Positions 28,815-38,322 of a stretch of 64,000 nucleotides of DNA are shown one piece after another (the stretch's first letter is position 1; each line of letters opens with the position of its first letter). Made by a program: the position numbers and the translations under genes. The DNA lies in NCBI GenBank assembly GCA_026390115.1, contig JAPLGO010000016.1, positions 1-64,000 on the forward strand. Direction: 5' to 3'. The DNA is from Campylobacterales bacterium (GTDB lineage: Bacteria > Campylobacterota > Campylobacteria > Campylobacterales > Sulfurimonadaceae). The notes beneath the pieces were generated by a model. It saw only the letters and a program-made list of their open reading frames with translations. It searched no databases and had not been told where the DNA came from.

Positions 28815-29572
28815 CGAACACTCCGAATCATGTGAAAATAGTTAGGGTCATTGCCCCCATAATATTGCTGAATAACAGCATCTTGATACCCCTGTGATTT
28901 TGTAACAGAGAGTACTTTGCCAACTTTTAAACCTTTGATAAAGATATTGTCTAATCCTGAGCTGATTACTTCGTCCCCCTTTTTTATATTAAACCATGCA
29001 GGTATAAATTTAACAACCAAAAATTCAGAGTTATTTCCATGCGCAATTCCCGGTGCTAAATTTTCCCCTACAAAAACAGCGTATGAACTTTTTACATCTT
29101 TGTTTAAAAGACCTAAAGGTTTTCCATTCTTAGGCACTACAATTCCCGCGACAAGTTCATTGTGCGTTAATCCGTATATTTTTGAAGGGTCATAATCTTT
29201 TACGTCTAGCCAAACTCTGTTTAAGTCTCCAAACTCTTCATAAGAGAGTGTTCTGACAAGTTCAACTTCTGGGTTGGTTTTTAGCGTTGAATTGTTTTCT
29301 TTGAGCAGATCATTTACCTCAGAAGCTAACTGTTGCATTACGAGATGGTTATTTTCATACTTTTTCAGATTCTTTTCTAGGAGTGCAATTTTTTGAGCTT
29401 GAAAAGTGTGCTTATTGATTTCGTTTTCTATAAACTCTATGGAGTTATGATAGTTTGACTTGAGGTAGTTAAGTGATGCTATAATTGGCGCTTGAATAGT
29501 ATCACCATAATAAAGCGCACCCATAAAGAGAGCACCAAATATAAAAATAAAGCTAAATAGCTTCTTACTCAT
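28811..29572 (-). CDS. mreC: Rod-shape-determining protein MreC
   Basis: 253-aa membrane-anchored periplasmic scaffold of the elongasome. It has one N-terminal span (about 4-22), a coiled coil (about 40-95) and a beta-rich domain with GLTHNELVAGIVVPKNGKPLGLLN and GDEVISSGLDNIFIKGLKVGKV, the typical MreC C-terminal block. It overlaps the mreB end by 8 bp and the OmpV-like gene start by 4 bp. mreD is not found here. Confidence 0.93.
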   Translation of the reverse strand: MSKKLFSFIFIFGALFMGALYYGDTIQAPIIASLNYLKSNYHNSIEFIENEINKHTFQAQKIALLEKNLKKYENNHLVMQQLASEVNDLLKENNSTLKTNPEVELVRTLSYEEFGDLNRVWLDVKDYDPSKIYGLTHNELVAGIVVPKNGKPLGLLNKDVKSSYAVFVGENLAPGIAHGNNSEFLVVKFIPAWFNIKKGDEVISSGLDNIFIKGLKVGKVLSVTKSQGYQDAVIQQYYGGNDPNYFHMIRSVR

Positions 29573-30602
29573 TTTCGAACAGTTCTTGCAGGAGGTCTAT
29601 CTCTTCAAGTGCACGACCGGTTCCTCTCGCTACCGCTAACAGTGGCTCGTCTGCAACATATACCGGAATTTTTACGATATCGGACAGATATTTATCCAGT
29701 TGGCGGATGAGTGCTCCACCGCCAGTCAAGATTATGCCGTGATTTACAATATCTCCAGCCAAGTCAGGGGGCATTTTTTCAAGTACATCTCTTAGTGCTT
29801 CAGCTATCTCTTTGAGGGGTTCAATCATAGCCTCTCTGGCATCTTCACTTGTTAATTCTACAGTGCTAAGTAAGCCTTCTACCTGGTCTCTTCCATTGAC
29901 TACCATTGTGAGCTCTACATCAAGAGTAACAGCAGTGCCTATATTTATCTTAATCTCTTCTGCTACTCGTTCACCGATAAGCAAGTTATACTTTTTTCTT
30001 ACATAGTTGATTATGCCTTGGTCAATTTTATCACCGGCAGTACGAATAGATTTTGAGAGAACAAGTCCCCCGAGAGATACAACCCCAATTTCAGTTGTTC
30101 CGCCACCGATGTCAACAACTAAGTTACCCTGAGGCTCACGAATGTCAATACCTGCACCGATAGCCGCTGCCATTGGCTCTTCAATAAGAAAAACCTCTCT
30201 GGCTCCGGCACTAAGAGCAGATTCACGAACAGCTTTTCGCTCAACCTGCGTCAATCCATAAGGTACACAGATGATAATTCTAGGACTAATAAGGGAGCTT
30301 CTTCCATGTGCTTTTTCGATAAATTTTCTAATCATCTTTTCAGTCATATCAAAGTCGGCAATTACGCCATCTCTCATAGGACGAATAGCTTTTATATTGC
30401 CTGGAGTTTTTCCAACCATGTCTTTTGCTTCTTGTCCAACTGCTAAAACTCTCTGTTGTCCATGCTTTTCAGTTTTAACTGCGACAACAGATGGCTCATT
30501 GATAATGATACCTCTCCCCTTAGCTATAACTATTGTATTTGCAGTTCCTAAATCTATTGATAAATCGTTTGAAAAAAGCCCTATTAATTTATTGAATATC
30601 AT
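29565..30602 (-). CDS. mreB: Rod-shape-determining protein MreB (bacterial actin)
   Basis: 345-aa actin-fold ATPase that orients cell-wall synthesis in rods or spirals. Seen motifs are DLGTANTIVIAKG (phosphate 1), VVDIGGGTTEIGVVSLGG (phosphate 2) and GIILTGGGALIRQLD (adenosine). The length is standard. It is 13 bp downstream of clpX and overlaps mreC, making a clpX-mreB-mreC transcript likely. Confidence 0.97.
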   Translation of the reverse strand: MIFNKLIGLFSNDLSIDLGTANTIVIAKGRGIIINEPSVVAVKTEKHGQQRVLAVGQEAKDMVGKTPGNIKAIRPMRDGVIADFDMTEKMIRKFIEKAHGRSSLISPRIIICVPYGLTQVERKAVRESALSAGAREVFLIEEPMAAAIGAGIDIREPQGNLVVDIGGGTTEIGVVSLGGLVLSKSIRTAGDKIDQGIINYVRKKYNLLIGERVAEEIKINIGTAVTLDVELTMVVNGRDQVEGLLSTVELTSEDAREAMIEPLKEIAEALRDVLEKMPPDLAGDIVNHGIILTGGGALIRQLDKYLSDIVKIPVYVADEPLLAVARGTGRALEEIDLLQELFENE

Positions 30603-30615
30603 CTATTTATCTACC

Positions 30616-31860
30616 TTATGCTATTTTTTTTGTTGATTTTTTAATATATACCGGACTCTCATTGTTTTCAATTACTTCTTTCGTGATTAAAACTTCATAA
30701 CCCTTGTACTCCGGAAGTTCATACATAATATCTATCATATTCTCTTCTAAAATCGCACGAAGTCCACGGGCTCCTGTTTTTCTTTTAATAGCTTTTTTTG
30801 CAATTGCTTTAATTGCGTCCTCTTCAAAGTTTAGCTCAACTTCGTCAATTGAAAATAGTTTTTTATATTGTCTTATTAAGGAATTTTTCGGTTCTGTGAG
30901 TATACGAACCATATCCTCTTCTGTAATCTCATGAAGGGAGGCAATAATTGGTAATCTTCCGACAAGTTCAGGAATAAGTCCAAAACTTACTAAGTCATGA
31001 GGCTCAACCATGTCGTATGTTGTTTTCTGCTCTTCTTTTGTCTTTTTGTCATGACCAAAACCGAGTACATTCTCACCTTGCTTTTTCTTGAGAATTTCAT
31101 CAAGTCCATCAAATGCTCCGCCACAAATAAATAGTATTCCTGTTGTATCGATAGCCGTAAAATCTTGGTTAGGATGTTTTCTTCCGCCTTTTGGAGGAAT
31201 GTTTACGGATGAGCCTTCGATTATTTTTAAGAGTGCTTGTTGCACTCCTTCTCCCGAAACATCACGAGTGATAGAACGATTCTCACTCATTCTTGCAATT
31301 TTATCAACTTCATCTATAAAAACTATTCCTTGTTCAGCTCTTTTTACATCGCCATCCGCTGCTTGAAGAAGTTTTGTAAGAATGTTTTCAACATCTTCTC
31401 CAACATATCCGGCTTCTGTTAAGCTTGTAGCATCCGCTATGGCAATAGGAACATTTAAAACTCTGGCAATTGTTTGTGCCATAAGTGTTTTACCGCTTCC
31501 TGTTGGTCCAATAAGCAAAACATTGGATTTTGCTATTTCTGTATCATCCTCTGCTATATTCTTACCTTTAAAAATTCTTTTATAGTGGTTATAAACAGCT
31601 ACGCTTAAAAGTTTTCTGGCTCTCTCTTGCCCGATTATATAATCACCCAAAAATTTATCTAACTCTTTTGGAGTCATTAACTCATTCACTGCATTAACGA
31701 GATGCTCTTCTTTTGAGTCATGTGCCGTATGTTCATCTCCAAACATAATTTTATATGCTGAAGTTACGCAATTTTTACAGATGTAAACGCCGTTTCCGGC
31801 AATAAGAGGGTTAATCTCACTCTCTCTGGCATCACAAAAGCTACAATGTCTATGTGTCAT
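30616..31860 (-). CDS. clpX: ClpX ATPase subunit of ClpXP protease
   Basis: AAA+ unfoldase that feeds proteins to ClpP. An N-terminal zinc-binding domain has four Cys (CSFCDARE and ICKNCV). Walker A is GPTGSGKT, Walker B is [11 protein letters not shown], the sensor and arginine regions follow, and a pore loop GYVGEDVE is present. Length 414 aa is normal. The ATG overlaps the lpxA stop by 4 bp, giving an fabZ-lpxA-clpX-mreB-mreC order conserved in epsilonproteobacteria. Confidence 0.97.
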   Translation of the reverse strand: MTHRHCSFCDARESEINPLIAGNGVYICKNCVTSAYKIMFGDEHTAHDSKEEHLVNAVNELMTPKELDKFLGDYIIGQERARKLLSVAVYNHYKRIFKGKNIAEDDTEIAKSNVLLIGPTGSGKTLMAQTIARVLNVPIAIADATSLTEAGYVGEDVENILTKLLQAADGDVKRAEQGIVFIDEVDKIARMSENRSITRDVSGEGVQQALLKIIEGSSVNIPPKGGRKHPNQDFTAIDTTGILFICGGAFDGLDEILKKKQGENVLGFGHDKKTKEEQKTTYDMVEPHDLVSFGLIPELVGRLPIIASLHEITEEDMVRILTEPKNSLIRQYKKLFSIDEVELNFEEDAIKAIAKKAIKRKTGARGLRAILEENMIDIMYELPEYKGYEVLITKEVIENNESPVYIKKSTKKIA

Positions 31861-32645
31861 ATATTTTTCCTCTCATACGGAATTCCGCGTTTTGTTTTTA
31901 GTACGAAGTTACAAAGATTGTGAACTAAATGGTTTTGTGTGTTTTCTAGCAGTTCGTTAGCAATATCTTTAAGCGGTTTGCCAGATTCAAAAAGTTCTCT
32001 GTATGCAACTTTTAATTCATCTATCTCATCTCTTTTTAGGTTTCTTCTAAGCCCCGTTAAGTTTAAACCTCTCAGGTAAGCACGATTCCCTTCTGCCAAA
32101 CAAAAAGGAGGAACATCTTGAGCAAGTGCCGAAGCACCTGCTATCATAGCATAATCACCAATATGGACAAACTGATGAATTGGGGTCATTCCACCGATAA
32201 CAGCGTAATCTCCCATCTCAACATGTCCGGCGAGCGTTGCAGCATTTGCCAAAATACAGTGATTACCTATAATTACATCATGACCGATGTGAACATAACC
32301 CATAAAAAGATTATGAGAGCCGATGATAGTTTTTCCGCCACCGCCTTTTGTTCCGGGGTTAAAAAGTGTAAACTCTCTTATTATGTTGAAATCGCCTATC
32401 ACAAGCTCAACATCTTCGCCTGCAAATTTTAAATCTTGCGGTACGGAACCGATAACGGCATGTGAATATATATGATTATTTTTGCCGATAGTTGTTTTTC
32501 CGTAGATAGCAGTGCTCTGCTCAATTTTGGTTCCATCGCCTATTGTTGTTTGTGATGAGATGAGACAGTATGCTCCAATCTCTACATTTTTTCCGATAAT
32601 AGCACCATCTTCAATGATAGCTAGTGGAGAAATTTTATGACTCAA
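31857..32645 (-). CDS. lpxA: UDP-N-acetylglucosamine acyltransferase
   Basis: First enzyme of lipid A synthesis, adding a 3-hydroxyacyl chain from ACP to UDP-GlcNAc. The 262-aa chain is built of hexapeptide repeats of the left-handed beta-helix ([26 protein letters not shown]). The catalytic His lies in [18 protein letters not shown]-terminal helical domain includes [17 protein letters not shown]. It follows fabZ by 11 bp, sharing substrate supply with it. Confidence 0.96.
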   Translation of the reverse strand: MSHKISPLAIIEDGAIIGKNVEIGAYCLISSQTTIGDGTKIEQSTAIYGKTTIGKNNHIYSHAVIGSVPQDLKFAGEDVELVIGDFNIIREFTLFNPGTKGGGGKTIIGSHNLFMGYVHIGHDVIIGNHCILANAATLAGHVEMGDYAVIGGMTPIHQFVHIGDYAMIAGASALAQDVPPFCLAEGNRAYLRGLNLTGLRRNLKRDEIDELKVAYRELFESGKPLKDIANELLENTQNHLVHNLCNFVLKTKRGIPYERKNI

Positions 32646-32656
32646 TATTTTTCCTT

Positions 32657-33106
32657 TTACTTATCAACTATCATAGCTTTGAGTTCGGCTTGAGAGACCA
32701 AGTTGTCATCTACGAAAGCTTTTCCGTCAAGTACCCAAATAGAGCCTTTGCGCTTTATAACGCTTATTCTGTATTCTAATCTATCGCCCGGTTTTACTGG
32801 GGCACGAAATTTTGCGTTGTCAATACTCATAAAATAGACAACTTTTTTAGCAGCTTCTTCTTCCGTCATGTCATCCATGCTTTTAAATGCCAGAATGCCG
32901 CCAGCCTGAGCCATTCCTTCTAAAATCATAACGCCTGGATAAATTGGGTGTCCCGGAAAATGACCTTGAAATACATTGTCACCGATAGTTACATTTTTAA
33001 AACCTACTAAAGTTTCATTTTTGACAATATCCGTAACTCGGTCTAGAAGTAAAAAAGGATAACGATGAGGTATGATTTTTTGAATTTCGACGACATCCAT
33101 AGTCAT
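32657..33106 (-). CDS. fabZ: 3-hydroxyacyl-ACP dehydratase FabZ
   Basis: 149-aa hot-dog-fold dehydratase of fatty-acid elongation. The active-site His is in the [22 protein letters not shown] block, where the Glu of LEGMAQ is the second catalytic residue. The N-terminal [13 protein letters not shown] is also typical. It heads the fabZ-lpxA-clpX group. Confidence 0.96.
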   Translation of the reverse strand: MTMDVVEIQKIIPHRYPFLLLDRVTDIVKNETLVGFKNVTIGDNVFQGHFPGHPIYPGVMILEGMAQAGGILAFKSMDDMTEEEAAKKVVYFMSIDNAKFRAPVKPGDRLEYRISVIKRKGSIWVLDGKAFVDDNLVSQAELKAMIVDK

Positions 33107-33155
33107 GAGTAAAAGCCTTGTATGATTAATTTCGGCTATTTTACCCGAATTTTCA

Positions 33156-34238
33156 TTATAGAATTATTAGTTTTTCTCTTACATCTTCGTAAGTTTTTGC
33201 ATCAAGCTCAATCGTGAGCTTGACATGTGGAATTTCTGTCGTGATTATAATCGGAGTTAAATCGTAATTTCCACATACCAAGTTATCTCTGAATTTTAGC
33301 TCTTCATTAAAGCTCGGGGGATTGAATATAAGTTCATTTATTCTTTTATACTCAAACCCACATGACAAGTTAAAGTGCGCAAGGGTTATAAATTTTATCT
33401 CTTCACGAGAAAAATAGTGTATATTTTTGTCTTTAAATTCTATTATTCCTTGGGCTTTTTTTCGAGGTAGAGTAGAGTATGAAAGAGCATATGCCGGAAT
33501 GAGTTGATTTTTGTTGTCTACTACTTTGAAGCTGAGTTGGCGGTAATTCAAAAACTTTTCTTTGACTATTTTGTACTTTTTATCTTCATCTTCGAGTTGC
33601 ACTCTTTTTTTGTACATCTCTAACCGCTCTTCAATGGAAGAGGGGAGTGTTGTTTTTGAAAGTGGAGAAAACATCTCATCCATTAAACGATGTTGCTGCT
33701 CTCTTTGCATGGTGAGGCCATAAATACAGCCGCAATAATCTTGACGGTAGAGCTTCTCCTCTTTGGTAACTTTACTTTGAAGCTCTGTCCCGCCGCCGCT
33801 TCTGTAGTCAACGGCTATAAATTTTACACCATGTTTTTTCTCAAATATATCGCCGCTTTTTTTGAGCTGTACTTGCGATTTTAAAGGGCTAACAAGAAGT
33901 GTTGTCGTCATACTTTTTTCACCAAGTTCAAGAGCTTTTTTTGCACTCACTTCAAAGCGTTTATCAAAACAAACTTCGCATCTTGAACCCTTTTCCGGTT
34001 CATTTTCAAGTCCTTTAACGGCTTCCATCCAAGCTTCAAAATCATATTCGCCTTCAATCAAATCGATGTCGAGTTTTTTGCATGAGCGTTGTACATCAAG
34101 AAAACGGAGTTGATACTCTGAATAGGGGTGAATGTTGGGGTCATAAAAAAAACCTGTAAGTTTTTCTTGTGGAAAATCGGTTTGAAGTTTTTGTAAAAAG
34201 AAGTGTGAATCAACACTACAGCAGATGTGGACTAAGAT
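33156..34238 (-). CDS. queH: Epoxyqueuosine reductase QueH
   Basis: Reduces epoxyqueuosine to queuosine in tRNA. The Cys/metal motifs are all seen: HICCS near the N-terminus, [10 protein letters not shown] in the middle and DYCGCIYG. The shorter frame from a TTG at 34061 would lose the essential CC motif. In-frame coding continues upstream without a stop to 34238, where an ATC precedes [19 protein letters not shown] lies 6 nt before that ATC, and an in-frame stop (TAA within TAAGGA) rules out anything further upstream. No ATG, GTG or TTG occurs in between, so an AUC start (or a base error) is proposed. The C-terminal half (about 160-360) is an extension beyond the core. Confidence 0.9.
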   Translation of the reverse strand: MLVHICCSVDSHFFLQKLQTDFPQEKLTGFFYDPNIHPYSEYQLRFLDVQRSCKKLDIDLIEGEYDFEAWMEAVKGLENEPEKGSRCEVCFDKRFEVSAKKALELGEKSMTTTLLVSPLKSQVQLKKSGDIFEKKHGVKFIAVDYRSGGGTELQSKVTKEEKLYRQDYCGCIYGLTMQREQQHRLMDEMFSPLSKTTLPSSIEERLEMYKKRVQLEDEDKKYKIVKEKFLNYRQLSFKVVDNKNQLIPAYALSYSTLPRKKAQGIIEFKDKNIHYFSREEIKFITLAHFNLSCGFEYKRINELIFNPPSFNEELKFRDNLVCGNYDLTPIIITTEIPHVKLTIELDAKTYEDVREKLIIL

Positions 34239-34252
34239 GTGGAATCCTTACA

Positions 34253-34287
34253 TTTCACATGCCGACATGAAAGTGTGGCATGTGGAA
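34253..34287. terminator. Hairpin from inverted TTTCACATGCC / GGCATGTGGAA words
   Basis: Arms 34253-34263 and 34277-34287 pair at 10 of 11 positions around a 13-nt loop, followed on the plus strand by an A-run. It lies between the 3' end of the cyclophilin gene and the start of queH. The arms are two inverted copies of the dispersed GGCATGTGGAA word. Confidence 0.6.
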
Positions 34288-34297
34288 AAAGAGTGAA

Positions 34298-34801
34298 TTA
34301 TTTGTTCTCTAAAATCTCAATAGTTGTTATTTCATCTTGATTTTTAATACTGTCTAAAACTTTAAAGCTCTCTGCATCATCTTCTTCAATTGCTCCAAAA
34401 ACAGTGTGAACACCATCCAAGTGCGGAGTATTTGCAAAGCAGATAAAAAATTGGCTTCCGCCTGTATTTGGTCCTGCATGTGCCATAGAGAGAGAACCGC
34501 GTCTGTGACGAGATTTATTGAGTGCAGTTTCACATGGAATAGACCAGCCAGGTCCGCCGGTTCCTGTGCCATGCGGACAACCGCCTTGCGCCATAAAACC
34601 TGGGATTACACGGTGAAAACTAAGGTCATTATAAAAACCAGTATTTGCTAAATGTGCAAAGTTTGCAACCGTATTTGGCGTCTCTTCATTAAAAAGTTTA
34701 ATGTAAATCACACCTTTTGGAGTCGTTACCTTCGCCCACTGAATCTTTGCTAACTCCTCTTTGCTTAAATCATAAATTTTTAACTCTTTTTTACCAAACA
34801 T
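34298..34801 (-). CDS. Peptidyl-prolyl cis-trans isomerase (cyclophilin)
   Basis: 167-aa cytoplasmic cyclophilin (PpiB-like). The family signature is spread over FHRVIPGFMAQGGCPHGTGTGGPG and SLSMAHAGPNTGGSQFFICFANTPHLDGVHTVFG, with the catalytic Arg in FHRVI. No signal peptide is present. It speeds prolyl isomerisation in protein folding. The gene stands alone between queH and a divergent kinase gene. Confidence 0.95.
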   Translation of the reverse strand: MFGKKELKIYDLSKEELAKIQWAKVTTPKGVIYIKLFNEETPNTVANFAHLANTGFYNDLSFHRVIPGFMAQGGCPHGTGTGGPGWSIPCETALNKSRHRRGSLSMAHAGPNTGGSQFFICFANTPHLDGVHTVFGAIEEDDAESFKVLDSIKNQDEITTIEILENK

Positions 34802-34912
34802 CGTATTCCTTTTGTGAATAATTTGCGAAATTATAGTTTAAATTTTTTAAATAGAGTAAAATAAAAGAGATATAATCTTTTTTATCTATATTTTTTAAAG
34901 GTTTAATGCAAG

Positions 34913-36193
34913 ATGTCAAGTTTCGTTCATAAAATATACAAATATTTTTTACTTAAAATAAACTCTATCACTATAAATCAAGCAAATATTTTTACTACTT
35001 TTACAATATTTCTGTTCACTATTATATTCGCATATCTTCTTATTAAAGAGAATTATTATGATTATGAGAGAGCTTTGCTAAAAGAGCAACAGAGCCCTGC
35101 TTTGCAAGAGATAACGCAAGAAGAAAAGCATGCGGATAATCAAAAAAAATTAAAAACGCTTCTAATTAAAAATACAATTGCCATAGCAACTTTAGCTTTT
35201 ATTCTTTTTGCCATCGTGCTTGGGCTTTATAAAATTTTTAACACTTTGCTTAAAAGAGATATTGAAGCATTCTTGGGTTTTTTTAGTGAAACTGCACATC
35301 ATGAGAGAGTATTAAATATACAATCCATCTTTTTTAAAGAGTTTAAGGTTATGGCAGGTTACGCCAATAACATGGTGAGCACGATAAGTGAGCAAAAATC
35401 CACACTTAAAGAGTTGAATTTGGGGCTTGAAGACAAGGTTCGATTTAAAACTGAGGCTTTGCAAACTATAAATGAGAATTTAGTGCAAGAAAAAAAATTA
35501 AGAGATGAAATGATACTCTCTCAAAAAGAGTTTTTAAGATATACGGTACATGAGACAAATACTCCTCTGAGCGTTATTTTAACGAGTATAGAACTGTTTG
35601 TTATGAAAAACGGCAAAGATAGACAGCTCTCAAAAATCGAAGCGGCGGTAAAAAATGTTTTTAATATATATGACGATTTGAGTTATTTAGTTAAAAAAGA
35701 TCAAGTCGATTACCCAAAAATAGTAGTTGAAATAGATTTGTTTTTAAAAAGCAGAATAGATTTTTTCAGAGAAGTCGCAGAGATGTCGAAGGTAAGTTTT
35801 GAATATCTCTCTCATGTGCCTGAACGAAGTGACAAATACACTCGGGGTGCAAAGGGAGTATTTATTTATTTTAATGAAACCAAGCTTCAGAGAGTGATAG
35901 ACAACACAATTACTAATGCCATAAAATATACTCTTGCAAACGAGATAATTTTTGTAACTCTAAGTGTGAGCGGAACTTTTGTTGATATTTCAATTGGAAG
36001 TAAATCCAAACAGATAAAAAATACAGATAAAATATTTGAAGCTTTTTACAGAGAAGAAAACAAAGAAAATGGCTTTGGACTTGGACTGAGACTTGTTAAA
36101 AGTATTTGTGATGAAGATGGCGTTTTAATTTCGCTCAGCTCAGATGATGATAAAAACACATTTACATACAGATTTAAAATGATGGGTGAATAA
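34913..36193 (+). CDS. Sensor histidine kinase
   Basis: 426-aa membrane kinase with two spans (about 26-44 and 84-108) flanking a short periplasmic loop of about 40 residues, so it probably senses the membrane or a small signal. The dimerisation helix has His213 in YTVHETNTPLSVIL, an HExxxPL variant of the H box. The ATPase domain is short but keeps NAIKYTL (N box) and FGLGLRLVKS (G2). The stop overlaps the ATG of the response-regulator gene by one base (TAATG), so the two form a pair. Confidence 0.9.
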   Translation: MSSFVHKIYKYFLLKINSITINQANIFTTFTIFLFTIIFAYLLIKENYYDYERALLKEQQSPALQEITQEEKHADNQKKLKTLLIKNTIAIATLAFILFAIVLGLYKIFNTLLKRDIEAFLGFFSETAHHERVLNIQSIFFKEFKVMAGYANNMVSTISEQKSTLKELNLGLEDKVRFKTEALQTINENLVQEKKLRDEMILSQKEFLRYTVHETNTPLSVILTSIELFVMKNGKDRQLSKIEAAVKNVFNIYDDLSYLVKKDQVDYPKIVVEIDLFLKSRIDFFREVAEMSKVSFEYLSHVPERSDKYTRGAKGVFIYFNETKLQRVIDNTITNAIKYTLANEIIFVTLSVSGTFVDISIGSKSKQIKNTDKIFEAFYREENKENGFGLGLRLVKSICDEDGVLISLSSDDDKNTFTYRFKMMGE

Positions 36194-36849
36194 TGAAGAT
36201 ACTTCTACTTGAAGATGAAGTAATGTTAAATGAGTCTATATCGGAGTATTTAGAGGCGAATGGGCATAGAATAGAAGCATTTTTTGATGGAATAGAAGCA
36301 TATAATGCGATGAGAAAGTTTTCTTATGATTTGTTTATTCTTGATATAAATGTTCCAAATATGGATGGACTGACACTTTTAGAAAAAATACATGCACTAA
36401 AAATACACACGCCCACAATTTATATAAGTGCTTTGGTGGATATAGAAGATATTTCACGTGCCTACAACCTCGGCTGTTACGACTACCTGAAAAAGCCGTT
36501 TCATCTTAAAGAACTTTCGCTCAGACTTGACAGGATTATTCTTTCCCATGAAGTGCCGCGGGTGCATTTGAGACTCTCCAAAAATTACAGTTACGACCAA
36601 GAGCATAGCACGCTCTTTTTTACCTCTTTCCCTCAAACTCTCACAAAAAGACAGTCACAGATTATGGATTTACTTGCACGAAACAGAAGTAGAGTAGTAG
36701 ATTTTGAGCAATTTAGAATCTATGTCTGGGATGAGCAGGTTGTTGACAATGCAACAATTCGTGCAGAAATTAACAGACTCAAAAAGTTCTTGCAAGAGGA
36801 CATTATCCAAAATATTCGAGGAATGGGGTATATGATAGAGAAACCTTAA
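36193..36849 (+). CDS. OmpR-type response regulator
   Basis: 218-aa regulator. The receiver domain has the acidic pair LEDE, phospho-acceptor Asp51 in LFILDINVPNMDG, Thr/Ser switch at TIYISA and Lys in YLKKPF. The C-terminal winged helix (about 135-218) shows TKRQSQIMDLLARN and AEINRLKKFLQE. It is co-translated with the preceding kinase. Targets are unknown. Confidence 0.92.
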   Translation: MKILLLEDEVMLNESISEYLEANGHRIEAFFDGIEAYNAMRKFSYDLFILDINVPNMDGLTLLEKIHALKIHTPTIYISALVDIEDISRAYNLGCYDYLKKPFHLKELSLRLDRIILSHEVPRVHLRLSKNYSYDQEHSTLFFTSFPQTLTKRQSQIMDLLARNRSRVVDFEQFRIYVWDEQVVDNATIRAEINRLKKFLQEDIIQNIRGMGYMIEKP

Positions 36850-37053
36850 TGGTTTTTAACACTTGAGGGCAGAATTTTTTATCACTCTGTATTATAGCGA
36901 TAACTATAATAAATAATAAACATTAAAACAATATAAATTTAGTTATTTTTAGGTAATATACATAGAAGTGATTATATTTTTATATAAAAGAAATGTTATG
37001 AAAATTTTCTTTTACAAAAATATAATCATTAAAAAACAAAAGGAGACAAAATT

Positions 37054-37779
37054 ATGAAAAAATGGATACTCATTTCACTCTTCACTCTATCACTTTTTGG
37101 AGATGATTTTAAAGAGGGTGTTTGTGAATACAACAAAGGCAATAAAACCAAAGCGGTGGAACTTTTGAAAAAAGCTTGTGATAATAAAGTTGCTGAGAGT
37201 TGTAATAATCTTGGAAATATCTATGATAATGGAGCGGGTGTTAAACAAGATAAATTTAAAGCAGTAAAATTTTACAAAATAGCTTGTGATGGTGGAATAA
37301 CTAATGGCTGTTCCAATCTTGGACTTATGTATTTCAATGGAGAGGGTGTTAAACAAGATAAAGTTAAATCAGCAGAGCTCTTAAAAAAAGCTTGTGATTG
37401 TGGAAGTGTTGGGAGTTGTGAAAATGTTGGGCTTATGTATGCCAATGGAGACGGAATTGAACAAGATAAAGTTAAAGCGGCAGAACTCCTAGAAAAAGCT
37501 TGTGATAGTGGAATTGAAAATAGTTGTTCTACTCTTGGGCTCATGTATTTCCATGGTGAGGGTGTCAAACAAGATAATAGTAAAGCAGCAGAACTCTTAA
37601 AAATAGCTTGTGATTGTGGAAATACTGGGGGTTGTTTTAACCTTGGATTAATGTACGGCAATGGAGAAGGTGTTAAACAAGATAAAAAGATAGCCAAATA
37701 TTTTTTTGGTGAAGCTTGTTATGCTGGAAGTATTGGGAGTTGTGAAAATTATAAAATCCTAAGTGAGCAAGGATTTTAA
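37054..37779 (+). CDS. Secreted Sel1-repeat, Hcp-like cysteine-rich protein
   Basis: 241-aa protein with a signal peptide (about 1-16, ISLFTLSLFG). Five to six 36-residue Sel1-like repeats follow, of the form CNNLGxxYxNGxGVKQDxxKAxxLLKKACD. Each repeat has a Cys pair 8 residues apart, the pattern of Helicobacter cysteine-rich proteins, where the pairs form disulfides in a helical solenoid. It would be a periplasmic or secreted binding protein. AAGGAG is 7 nt before the ATG, and a TATAAT box lies at about 37020. The repeats are very similar in DNA too, so repeat number could vary by recombination. Confidence 0.92.
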   Translation: MKKWILISLFTLSLFGDDFKEGVCEYNKGNKTKAVELLKKACDNKVAESCNNLGNIYDNGAGVKQDKFKAVKFYKIACDGGITNGCSNLGLMYFNGEGVKQDKVKSAELLKKACDCGSVGSCENVGLMYANGDGIEQDKVKAAELLEKACDSGIENSCSTLGLMYFHGEGVKQDNSKAAELLKIACDCGNTGGCFNLGLMYGNGEGVKQDKKIAKYFFGEACYAGSIGSCENYKILSEQGF

Positions 37780-37949
37780 AGTTTATTGTATTGTTATTTA
37801 ACAATCCTTATTTAGATAATATTTTATAATAGGCTTTCTATCAATATAATTTAAAGCCTTAGATACAATTTTTAAGGCTAATTTTGGGGCACAACTAAAA
37901 TTTTTAAATGTTTTAGTAGTACTAATATTTCATAAGCAGACCAAAAATA

Positions 37950-38310
37950 AGTCTTATAAAAAATGGTCGGATAGACTTAGGGCGTGAAAATTGAAAACAA
38001 ATCTTTTGAAGAGCTCATCCCACTCTATGATAAAGAAGAGACATTTTTTTACATTGACCCTCCCTATGTCTCAACCGAGAGCTACTACAAAAATACAGGT
38101 GGATTTGGAGTAGCGGAACACAAACAGTTGGCAGCGCTTTTGTTTAATGTGAAAGGCAAGTTTTTACTTTCATATAATGACTGTAAACTTGTAAGAGAGC
38201 TATACAAAGAGTTTAATATAAGAGCTACAAAAGAGATTGAATACACGCTTGGAAAAAATGTACATGGGAAGAGTAAGAGTGTGAAAGAGGTATTTATTAC
38301 TAATTATTGA
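37950..38310 (+). pseudogene. Truncated DNA adenine methylase (Dam/D12 class) remnant
   Basis: The readable part from GTG 37984 (108 aa) carries the C-terminal third of a D12-class N6-adenine methyltransferase. It has the catalytic DPPY motif (FYIDPPYVSTESYYK), LLSYNDCKLVRELY and a normal C-terminal end. The N-terminal SAM-binding and target-recognition parts are absent. Just upstream, another frame reads WSDRLRA before a stop, which fits the residues expected there, so a frameshift plus deletion is likely. A remnant of a phage methylase is the simplest view, because the next gene is a phage repressor. Confidence 0.8.
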
Positions 38311-38322
38311 ATATAATTTTGG

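Noticed and set aside
37090-37697. Antisense frames across the Sel1-repeat gene
   Set aside because: They are produced by the repeat periodicity of the plus-strand gene.
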